A stretch of DNA of 64,000 bases from contig CM063261.1 of the NCBI GenBank assembly GCA_032158295.1, forward strand, positions 1-64,000, in the 5' to 3' direction. The position numbers were made by a program, and so were the translations under genes. Of the stretch, positions 12,911 to 22,701 are shown piece by piece. Below the pieces are notes generated by a model. That model was not told the DNA's origin and made no database searches. It saw only the letters and a list, made by a program, of their open reading frames with translations. The DNA is from Pycnopodia helianthoides (Eukaryota > Echinodermata > Asteroidea > Forcipulatida > Asteriidae). Each line of letters begins with the position of its first letter. The first letter of the stretch is position 1.

Positions 12911-14605
12911 TGCCTTGGTGGCTATTTTCCTTTCAGGATCAAACAATTGATAGTTGTCTTGGTGACATGGCTTTTATTAATAAATTTGACATTATTGTGT
13001 GGAGCATTGTAGACACGTGCCCAAAAATGAAGTGATTGTAAATTGCAAGAGCTAAGTTGAACTCATATTTTTCTGACTAGTGTTTATACTTGTGTAATAA
13101 TAACCATGATGTGAGGCTTTGCGGAAAGATTAACTTAATTTCAATAATAATATAAGTGAAGTTTAACCAAAGTTTTGTTTCTGTATTTTCTTGAAAACGG
13201 TTCATTTTCCAATCTCGATTATTCGCAGATGTGATAATTAATAGCGGATAGTCTTGACACTCTTCTTCGGGAGCTATGTACGGACGAGAAAATCGGATTT
13301 CCTTTCACAGGTAAGTGGTGTAGTCTGCAAAAAAACCGAACACTGACACATATTTTATATTACTTGATCATGCTGTTTTCAAAATAGTATTTTAGGCCTG
13401 TCTGCCTGTAGCGTAGGCCTATATATTTTTTAAAATACAAACTTCAATATATTATTGTATAAGTGTTCGGGCCAACAAGGGTGAACACCTTTTGTTTGGG
13501 TTTTGTTTTTCTGTGTAGGTGTAAACTTCAATGCCCAATTAATTAAATTAAATTTGATTGAATTCAAAGTTGTTAATTGTTTGTTTTTGACATTTTCTCG
13601 TGATTGCCTGTATGAATTTTTTAGGAATAAATTCGTTGGCAGACTGAACCTTTATGTTACGTTTTCCTGCTTATAGTCTTCCCTTCTCTATATCTATTTT
13701 ACGTTTTAGTGTTTCTGTTTCGTGTGTAACTAATTAAATTTCTGATACGATTAATACACAGTTATGGTTTCTTTAGTTTTAGTTTCCATTGTCAGTATAA
13801 TGTAGATCAATGGATAAAAAAATATAAAAAACTTGATTGCGCTCAGCGCGATGAGTACATCATAATCACGACTGTCTGCGCGCCGAGTAAATCAGTCTGG
13901 TTCCCATTAGATTGTAGCGGCTGATCTTATAATTGTTGAGGGAACCCGACTAAGTATGGTACCAGTTTGATATGCGAACAAAAATTCACACTCGCCACTC
14001 GAAAAGCATTTGATTTTACCTCAAAATGAGTGACATTTAAGAAAAAATCCAGCAGTCATGCTATCTACAAGTACAGTAGCATTTGATCTTTAAGTTTCAT
14101 GATCTCTTGAAGCGAATCAAAAATTTACACCGTCAAAGTGATAGGACTTAGGAGTGTAGGATTGGTCTGCTTGTGAAGTTGTGTTGTACCGTACTTGTTG
14201 TTAGTTGTGCCAAGGATACGAAGTGGTTGGCCCTATGCTATTCAATGTTCCTTGCTCTACCATCTATATGGTTACAGTGATACGGTCGTCATTCACACTC
14301 ATAGTCATAATCATGTTGCGAATGATTTAATATTTATAAAACAATTTCCGCCAGTTTCAGGAGGAACGGTTGTCTGGTTGTGATTGGTTTTATTTACAGT
14401 TAGTGAGTTACACACTAGACCTCAAATGTACACTACTGTCTACTGATGTCTCAACAAGGTGAGTTACGAAGAGTCTTGACTTGAGTGCTAGCTATGCTTA
14501 TGCTTCTGGCTGCGTGCTAGTGACACTAATTGTTTTTCATTTTAGTGTTGGCGTATCAGTACTATCACTCGGTATCAATCTAATCATCATGTAGTGTAGT
14601 GTTAC

Positions 14606-15506
14606 TTAGCCCACCTTGTTGGGCTGTCATGGCTCTCTTTTAACATCGGTCATATAACACTCACCATGACAGCCCACCATCTCTACGCACCATAAAATAG
14701 CGAAAGTGTTTGCCCGACACTATTGGGAGTTTTTGATTGCTAATTTCTCCCATTTCTAAACATCCCATACTATTCAAACCTACTCATATTATTCCTTACA
14801 TTTCCAAGTTTACTATGATACATGACAGGGCTTACCAAATGATACCATTGTCCAGATGTGATGATTTGAAAATGGCACAAAAAAACCGTGTACAAAAATT
14901 ACATTACATGTTCGTCGTGACTCGGGGGCCGCCATCTTAAGTAGGATTCTCTGCCTGCAGGGCCCAATTTCATGGCTCTGCTTACCGTAAGCAAAGAATC
15001 GGCGCTTGCGGAAGCAGGGAATTCCGCGCTTACGTCAAGCGTATTTCACGGGTTAGCGGGGAATTTCGGCTTGTGCGCGTGCGTACTCCACGTTACTAGG
15101 CATTCTACGCTTACACAGCTAGCGCAGAAATTCGGCGCTTGAACAGTAAGCGGAGAATGGTCACCGCAAGCGCAGAATTCGGCGGTAAGCAGAGCCATGA
15201 AATTGGGCCCTGATTGTGAGAAGTCGGGGTGATCATTTTCAAATCATCACATCTGTACAATGGTATCATTTGGTAAGCCCTGTCATGTATCATAGTAAAC
15301 TTGGATATGTAAGGAATAATATGAGTAGGTTTGAATAGTATGGGATGTTTAGAAATGGGAGAAATTTGCAATCAAAAACTCCCAATAGTGTCGGGCAAAC
15401 ACTTTCGCTATTTTATGGTGCGTAGAGATGGTGGGCTAGCTGTAATGGTGACTGTTATATGACCGATGTTAAAAGAGAGCCATGACAGCCCAACAAGGTG
15501 GGCTAA
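14606..15506. mobile_element. 900-bp palindromic element with a nested MITE at its centre
   Basis: Arms 14606-14880 and 15227-15506 are inverse copies starting TTAGCCCACCTTGTTGGGC, with a small number of differences. A short direct repeat AGTGTTA lies at both outer edges. The centre holds the GGGCCC MITE (14960-15210). Open frames on the two strands are mirror copies of each other and not genes. Confidence 0.82.
14960..15210. mobile_element. GGGCCC-ended palindromic MITE, copy 2
   Basis: Ends GGGCCCAATTTCATGGCTC and its complement. It lies at the centre of the larger palindrome at 14606-15506. Confidence 0.82.
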
Positions 15507-15734
15507 GTGTTAACTGTAAGTTGTAACTATGTAGGCATGCTAGGCTATTACTACTCTAGTGTTTTTAATGTAGAGATGTATCCGTGTATAATCTCAATCT
15601 GTGTGACTGTGTGTCTAACTTTGTGTTACTGACTGTGTGTACCCCCCAGGAATGCCAGGGCGCTGCTCTCTTTTATAAGTTTTGATTTTACAGAGAACAA
15701 AAGCGCCCTATCTTATACTTACTGTGCCAGTTAC

Positions 15735-15990
15735 TCCCCCTAGAACTATAGATGAGAGTCATGACAGGTGCAGTCTGCTATCGTCCCTGTTCGTGGAGAC
15801 AATACTAATAGCGGAACAAACCTCATACAGGAGTAACTGCCACTGTGCCTGTGGTTAGTGTCCCCCCCCCCTAGAACCATAGATAGTGTGATGAGAGTTA
15901 TGACTAAAGGTGCAGTCTGCTATCATCCCAGATGTCCCTGTTTGTAGAGAGGATAGCGGAATGAACCTCATATAGTTCTAGGAGAAGCCA
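15735..15990. repeat. Direct duplication of about 115-130 bp
   Basis: CTAGAACTATAGATGAGAG, GGTGCAGTCTGCTATC, AGCGGAACAAACCTCATA and AGGAG recur in order at about 15740-15830 and 15870-15985. Confidence 0.75.
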
Positions 15991-16882
15991 GTTAGTAGTT
16001 ACTATCTGGGTCAAAAGTATGGAGTAAATTGTACATGACCTTCATCATGAAGATAAATGAGTTTATGGTTCAACCACTTGTCTTTTTAAAACTATGCAGG
16101 AGCTCCTCTAAATCCTTGGAGTTACATATGACATTCAATAGGAAACAATACAAAAACAAACTAAGCTGATTGACTTGTATAAGTTGTAACCAGCTGGTCT
16201 ACACGGTTGCCATTAGATGGAACAAAACTAATGTTAGGATTATCCAAATTAGTAAAAGCAGTCTGGGCTTTAATCGCATTTTGTGCTTTGCCTCTTTGCA
16301 GATCCAAGGGTATGGTCAAAGCTTAGGCTCATAAATAGTTCCCACTCTCCAGTTCATGACTCTTGGCTATAGGGCCTACAACTAGTGCTATACTACAGCA
16401 GAACTGACTCGGGGTGTAACATGACTTTTGGCTTACTTGTTCTGGGGTAATTTTAAAGAGATTTCAGCCGTTGTCTGGTGTAGGAAGTTTCAATAACATT
16501 TCACTGACAACTGGTAGTGTTAGTTCTGATGCAAAGTATACATTTACATGTATACGTATGTATCACACTAGACCCAATAATTGACGTCTGTGCTAGTACA
16601 ACTGCAGATGTCAAAAAAGGCACCCCAGTTACTCGGTTTAGTATAGATTAGTATTACACCAAAACAAGGCAGCGGAGCAATGTTATTGTAGTTGCAACAA
16701 TTATGAAAGGAGTAATGGATCAATTGAGGCAAAATTCGGACCCCCAAAAACCCGTTTTTATTTTTGAAAATCATGTTTCAACTTTAGGTTGGCAGGGCTT
16801 AGGGTCAAGAGTGAAGGGAGCTCATAGTGTTGTCATTGTTATTGCATGTATGTAATGAGACCCTGTTTTCCTCTTTTGATAT

Positions 16883-17215
16883 AGGTCCCTGGTTTGAATG
16901 TGTATACCTAAATCCATACAAACACAAGTGTGTAATGCCTTCAAATCATGGACCCTCCTTGGTTCAACTCTTTGTCCCCTGACAATATGTGGACCTTTTG
17001 TTATAGCATTCAGGGACCTAATTGTCCCTTTTATTGTAAGACCTCGGGTTGAATATCACTACAAACTTACACGCAAACAAGTGTGTAATGACCTCCAATT
17101 GTGGACCATCCTTTTTTGCAAACGACACATAGTCTTTCTTTGTCATGGACGTACTGTCCCTTTTGTTATACATGTGTAAGTCATCAGTTTGAATGTCACT
17201 ACATACACACACACA
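16883..17215. repeat. Three degenerate tandem units of about 130-150 bp upstream of BOLA1, ending in (CA)n
   Basis: TTGAATNTCACTACAAAC, CAAGTGTGTAATG, ATTGTGGACC and TGTCCCTTTTGTTATA recur in the same order. A CA run closes the block at about 17205-17220. Confidence 0.7.
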
Positions 17216-17520
17216 CACACCAACAATTAGCATTTTTGGCAAGTCTAAATAAAACAAATAGTACAACCACAAGGAGCTGTATGGAACTTGTCATTTGGTC
17301 AACCTTTAATAACAAAACAAATTAATAAATGACTTGCTTCTTCATGATTTGGTAGAAAGTGTGTTATGTGTGATATGTTATCAAGTATTTTTTACTTCCA
17401 TATTGACTCACTACACATCCACACCAGCATACTATGAAAAGAAATTGTGGGTTGCTCGACCTCTCAGTATGTTCTGGAGCTTCTCAATAATTTATTTCTT
17501 TTATGATATTCCTGTCACAG

Positions 17521-18925
17521 TATCAAGAGTTATATTAAGAGCATTACTAGTAAAAGGAAACCTAAAACTACCAAAGCAATCACTCATCCGCTTCATTACC
17601 ATGGACACACAATGGCCGGTAAAATCAAGCATAAAAAAGAAGTTGACAGACAGTTTTCAGGTGAGTAAACTTTTAATAGACATGTCATGTTTGAGTCTAC
17701 AAAATTGTCAGCCCTTCAGGCTAGGGGGTCCAACCTTTAAGGACTGTGGGATGGCAAATGGGGTAATCCCTCACAGAATTTGGGAAAACTGAAAACAAGT
17801 TAATGTCACAAATAAAACATTTAATAGTTTTAATAGATAGCACTTGAAAAGCAAGAAAAAAGGTGATTGGCTGTAGAATTGTTCTTGTTTTTTGTAAATA
17901 AGTGTGACAGAATGTGTATGATCATACCATTCACTACCCCCACTCTTTTCAAAATGAGTCTAAGCCACTGCTAAATATACACTGCACAGGAGGCTCTTCA
18001 AAAATGCTTCACCTGTGATGAGTATTCACCAAATCAGAAACTTTTGGGTAGTATTGCACTAACCTTACTTAAATGTCACATGCATGCTTTACCAATTTTT
18101 CAAATAGAAAAAACATTGATAAAGTCAAATTTATTTTCCTTGCAGCCAACTCATCTGGATGTAATCAATGAGAGCTTCATGCACAATGTTCCAAGAGGGT
18201 CAGAAACACACTTTAAAGTAGTAGTTGTGTCAAACAGGTTTGAAAAAGAGAGTATACTGAAGAGGCATCGTCTCATCAATGAGGTCCTACAGGAAGAATT
18301 AGATGGATCAGTCCATGCACTATCAATCCAGGTAAGTGCTTTATTTAGCTCACAGTACATGTACTATTAGTTGATGTAATGCATTATTAATTTTTTTAGT
18401 ATGGGGTTGAACAAAGAAAAATTGACTAGAGCGGGATTTGAACCAACGACCTCCGGATTAACGTACCGGCGCTCTACCAACTGAGCTATCTAGCCCTATA
18501 TTGGCGGTCTCCCTATTTTGTCAATATCTTTGTTCGGGGGTGCCAGAAAGATATTGACAAAATAGGGAGACCGCCAATATAGGGCTAGATAGCTCAGTTG
18601 GTAGAGCGCCGGTACGTTAATCCGGAGGTCGTTGGTTCAAATCCCGCTCTAGTCAATTTTTCTTTGTTCAACCCCATACTATTTGAAATTTACCCAGTCA
18701 GTTTCCCTTGTGGTTTATTACTTGACAATTAATTTTTTTAACTGAGGAAGAAATTACTCAACACATGGCGCATTAAGGGTTGTCAAGTTACATGTCATAC
18801 TATAATATATCCAATATTTACATCATTGGTTTCTCCACATGTAGGCCAAGACACCCTTGCAGTGGTCTCAGAATGCATCTTCCACAAAGTCACCTCCTTG
18901 CCTTGGTGGAATGGCCAGGGAATAA
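17521..18925 (+). CDS. BOLA1: BOLA1, BolA-like mitochondrial protein; three 3' exons, start exon uncertain
   Basis: BolA-family protein of the mitochondrion, a partner of monothiol glutaredoxin GLRX5 in iron-sulfur and redox homeostasis. Exons: 17521-17660, 18146-18331, 18845-18925, all joined in phase 0. The body contains RGSETHFKVVVVS, KRHRLINEVLQEEL and VHALSIQAKTPLQW and ends with SPPCLGG, a tail also found in vertebrate BOLA1. The invariant His of VHALSIQ and the His of RHRL are present. Before Met at 17601 the frame reads a basic, acid-free stretch (SRVILRALLVKGNLKLPKQS), a likely mitochondrial presequence. A strong acceptor (polypyrimidine then CAG) ends at 17520, so the true start probably lies in an upstream exon I could not find. 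Starting at 17601 would give 108 residues, short for the family. Confidence 0.93.
18424..18495 (-). tRNA. tRNA-like unit, mirror copy of the one at 18583
   Basis: Exact reverse complement of the plus-strand unit, with the same cloverleaf, A and B boxes, C at position 33 and a T5 run downstream on the minus strand. It forms the left half of the palindrome. Confidence 0.55.
18583..18654 (+). tRNA. tRNA-like unit, anticodon GTT (Asn) by position
   Basis: A 72-nt cloverleaf fits: acceptor GGCTAGA/TCTAGTC (all paired, one G-U), D-stem GCTC/GAGC, anticodon stem CCGGT/TCCGG with a T-T mismatch, loop ACGTTAA, T-loop TTCAAAT. The A box (TAGCTCAGTTGG) and B box (GGTTCAAATCC) are intact and a T5 run follows. 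The invariant U33 is C, so a normal decoding tRNA is doubtful; this is more likely the pol III promoter and structural part of the palindromic element. Confidence 0.55.
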
Positions 18926-21900
18926 ACGCAAAATTCACAGGGAAGATAAACTAGTGCTGCAACATGTACAACCTGTGGATTAATAGCAGATTAAGTATTG
19001 TAAGTAACAAGCCCAGGATACAGCAAACTTTTCTTTGAATGTGGAGGACTGAGACTAGTCTTGTTACAAACAAATGTGTTATGTAATTGGACCTAGCATT
19101 ATTGAACAACAAATAACAAATGGACCTGTCAAACTGTGATTTTTAAGTTTCTTCCTAAAACTGGATATGGATAAAGTTTTTCTGTGAGCACAACAAAACA
19201 TCAATAGCAAGGTTATTATCACAAACTATGGTCTTTTTAACTTACAAGGCAGTCATTCAAAAATTGTAAATGTTAATACATAGCCATAAAGGATTGCCAT
19301 TGACCAATATCAATGCTATATAAGTATCAACTGTTGTGATTTTGTTTTATATATTTAACTGAGCTCGCAAGCAAATGCTGCTCAACAAAATATTTTTAAA
19401 CCATGTCTTGGTTCATCGTTAATGATCAACAGTCTATAGAGAACATTGCTTAGAAACCCAATGAAATGACCCTATAGATGATGGAAAGATTATTTGAATT
19501 GATCCTCCTAGATCCTACAAAATCAAACATGTTGATGTGAAGTGACACAAGAGAGGAGATTATTAGAAGATTGAGGTGATTTGTAGGCAAGTGGGCCAAG
19601 GGATTTGGGGTTAAAATGTCTTATTTGTGCAAAACAGTAACTTTTGGTTTACAAAAAACATGGTTTGGACTCAAGCCCATACTGCTAGCAGCTGGATAAA
19701 CATTCAACTGCACCTGTATTGGTGCAAACACAGTTTACTTAAAAATGATGTTTGGTAGGACAGTTTTACTGAAGTACAAATAAAGGAGAGTGGACAGTAT
19801 AGATCATTGGCCACCCAATGGTAAGAATAAAGTAATCTAATGTTGTGGATAACATAAATTCAAGTCATTATAGGATTCTTCACACAAAACTTAAATGTTT
19901 GAATTATGGATTCAATCCATTGATACTGTTTGAAGAAAAGCTTCATGCAAACCTGAAAATTATAATGTTAAGTTAGATGGTCAACAATAAACAATAAACC
20001 CCAAAATGCATAATTTTCACACAAATCAAGTGATAAATTAAGGCATTATAACACTTACCATTTTTCTGAAAACACAGGTTGGGTGAGGAACAAATTTACC
20101 ACTTGTCTGTCTTGTCAATAACGACATCGTTCCTCCTGCTTTCAAGTCAATAATTCAGTCACCTGCTTAGCTTTTTGACACAATTTTTTGTTAAACAGGA
20201 CAGACTTATGTGCAGAAAAACAATTGAAATAATTTGTGATTACAGATCACATCCATAACACCATAGTTTCCATCAGTTCTATTAGACTATTCTTAACAAA
20301 CTGATCCTTGTACGTTGCTCAAGTATTGCCAATTTGTTTGGTTGGTTTAATTTTGTTTGATATTTTTGTGAGGGGGTGCTCTCTTTTAGAAGTTTTTTTT
20401 TCAGATGACTTAAGATAAGAATAAACAATGCAATGAGTTGTAAGTACATGTACATTAGAAATAGTCAAGCTTATTCATTAAAAGCGTAGGGATCTTATCA
20501 CATGCTTCAAATGGAGCACTGACCAGCTATCTGCGTTGCTGCCCTGTTGTGCTTCAGTTGTGCAGGGCCAAACAGGAACTAGTGCAACATAGGGGGAGTA
20601 CCTAATTGCTTTCAAAAACAATGAACTTATTCGTTATTACCATCCTAGAAAATAACGAGAGTGTCTTATTTGACAGACATCAACATCAAGGATCTTGTGC
20701 ACAAAAGGCTTCCACAGCAACAATCCAAATAACATCCAAGGTGTTATGGTCTTCCACTGCTATCTCCGCTCTTTTCAAACAAGTCTTAATGAGGATGGCC
20801 CAATAAATGGTAAAGTCAGATGGAGCGAAATTGATAATTAATATTTGCTAAACACAACACTTGCCCCCCCCCCCCCCCGAGTTAAAAAAAAATGCACAAA
20901 TGGGTGGCTTGATACCTTATTTAGCCCCCCCCCCTCCCTCCCCATTTTTTGTTATAATAATAAAGCAATAACAAAAAACAAAAAAAATTAAAATATAAAC
21001 AAATAAATAAATAAATAAATGAAAACAATAATATTAAAAGTAATGATAAATAAATAAATTACAACAGCTGTTCCGCCCTAACAGGTTGGAACAGCTAATT
21101 AACACTAACTAAAATGTCTGGTTACACCACTGGTATTGAATATACTGTACAACTTACAAAACTTAATGACAATTCAGGGTCAATTTGATAGCTTGACAGA
21201 CATCCCATCACCATGTAGGATAAAATTACTCCCACATGCTAACCCACAAAAATGTACATGGTAGGCCTACATCCAAAATCAAAAAGAAAACATGCTGCCT
21301 CCTGCCTCAAATTTAGTCATGTACCGGTACTGTATGCTGTTAGACAGAACCTTATGAATCGGCTTTTAACGGTAACTGTAATGTAGTTGTTGGATAGATA
21401 TGTCGTCCATGGTTTATGCAATATCTTTGACTTAACATTATTTTGTTACATCCATAGCCACACTATAACTATACCTATCAAAACACAAAAATAACTATTT
21501 ACCACTGCTTTTGCATAAAGACCTTTAATTGCTTTTATAATACAGCATATACTTAACTTTAACTAAGCCATGCATAGTCATAATTTTGCAAACAGTAAAA
21601 ACACTACAAGTTCAGCTTTACAATACAGTCATTATACATAAAATCATTCCAAAATGAAACATTTTAACCTTCGTCTTTTTTTTAACCCTTTTGCAATGTG
21701 CAAAGTTTGTTGAAAACCAAATAATGAGTAATAAACCACATGAGAAACTGACTCAGTAAATTATAAATAATATGGGGTTGAACAAGGAAAAATTGACTAG
21801 AGCGGGATTTGAACCAACTGCCAACATAGTGCTAAATAGCTCAGTTTGTAGAGCACTCTAGTAAATTTTTCTTTGTTCAATCCCAAAATTTAAAAAATAT

Positions 21901-22471
21901 CAATCTTTGATAACATTTTTCTTAGTGGCAGTATAGGGGAAGACACTAAGTTTGGGTTAATAATGATAACATAATTATGTACAAAAGTTTTGGTGGGTTT
22001 CTAAACAAAATTCTTTTCACAGAAAAGAAAAAAAGGATTCTAGGTTTCAGCAGTTTCAGTTTTTACACACACACCATAGTGAATAAAAGAGAACCAATCA
22101 CATTTGACATTTTAAAACCATCCACACTGTTCATGGTTACTTGAAGCTTCCATGTAAATGTTATTTCCATTGTGAGGATAACACCTGATTCACCTGATTA
22201 AATGCGACAGATTTTCCTCTACACAATTGCTTAATCTGCAAGGAAAATAACAAAGGTAGTAAACCAACACAAGTTACATCAAAACCAAACAGCCTTGGTT
22301 GTTCAGGATAAAGGACAATCTTGCATTAAGGTTGGGTTTGTCATTTCAATCATGCTCTGCTGGATTAACTCAATTTAAAAATAATGCTGTTCAAACTCTA
22401 TGGATCTCAGTATACTGTATACAAAAAGAATTTATAAAGATAATGGAGGAAAACTTTGTCTTGCATGTCAT
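18926..22471. other. Intergenic region between BOLA1 and gene A (converging genes)
   Basis: Must contain both 3' UTRs. Besides the degenerate tRNA-like copy (21771-21887) there are poly-C tracts (20863-20878, 20926-20938) and an AAAT microsatellite (about 20998-21060). I see no coding sequence. Confidence 0.6.
21771..21887. mobile_element. Deleted, diverged copy of the tRNA-like palindrome
   Basis: Starts TATGGGGTTGAACAA and ends with the matching inverse (TTGTTCAATCCCA). It keeps one B-box end and one A-box end (AATAGCTCAG) but has lost the centre and most of both anticodon arms. It lies between BOLA1 and gene A. Confidence 0.8.
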
Positions 22472-22701
22472 CTACAGATGTCTCCTTCCTGACCGACCAT
22501 GCCCTTTCTTCTTTTTCTTCTTCTTCTTCTTTTTTTTCCCCTCAGTGTCTCCTACAGGGTTTTCTTCCTCTTTTTGTTGTTGATTTTGTTCTTGCTCTTC
22601 ACAGGTTGTACAGCAAACATCACTATAGTTTGGCATATTGCAGTACGTGCGGAATGAATCAGGGTTACAAATAACACTCTGCAGTGGAGTACACACATTT
22701 T
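22472..22701 (-). CDS. Gene A last exon: PLAC domain and polylysine tail
   Basis: Encodes [17 protein letters not shown], then [15 protein letters not shown]. This is the six-cysteine PLAC (protease and lacunin) pattern that ends ADAMTS2/3/14. A Gln/Glu-rich stretch follows, then eleven consecutive lysines from a GAA/GAAG tract, then [10 protein letters not shown] and a TAG stop. The polybasic end could bind heparan sulfate or matrix, but the lysine run is also a microsatellite whose length may be unreliable. Confidence 0.9.

Larger units (their letters stand above)
9985..14148. mobile_element. Old inverted-repeat element interrupted by younger insertions
   Basis: The right arm (about 13970-14148) is the inverse of a left arm split into three pieces: about 9985-10057, about 12170-12195 and about 12346-12450. 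Matching stretches include CGCTTC..GATCATGAAAC, TGYTACTG.ACTTG, GACTGCTGG and AAAATCAAATGCTTTTCG. Removing the 2.1-kb and 150-bp insertions with one copy of each target duplication makes the left arm continuous. Outer ends are approximate. No coding sequence is recognisable in the core (12450-13970). Confidence 0.7.
1..17500. other. Region without a recognisable gene, 5' side
   Basis: Apart from the listed elements I see no protein family, no splice-compatible exon chain and no canonical tRNA. The longest open frame (838-1218) has no recognisable homology and runs through low-complexity sequence. Upstream exons of BOLA1 may lie in 13-17 kb but could not be identified. Confidence 0.6.
18397..18681. 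mobile_element. Perfect palindromic element carrying two head-to-head tRNA-like genes
   Basis: Arms 18397-18530 and 18548-18681 are 134 bp each and, read base by base, exactly reverse-complementary, with a 17-nt spacer. Each arm holds one tRNA-like unit facing outward, so the RNA 3' ends and T5 runs lie towards the outer ends. The outer termini read TAGTATGGGGTTGAAC. It lies in intron 2 of BOLA1. A degenerate deleted copy is at 21771-21887. Confidence 0.92.

Noticed and set aside
14737..15371. Two similar open frames on opposite strands (starting MLISPISKHP and MQISPISKHP)
   Set aside because: They are the two arms of a palindromic transposon translated in mirror image.
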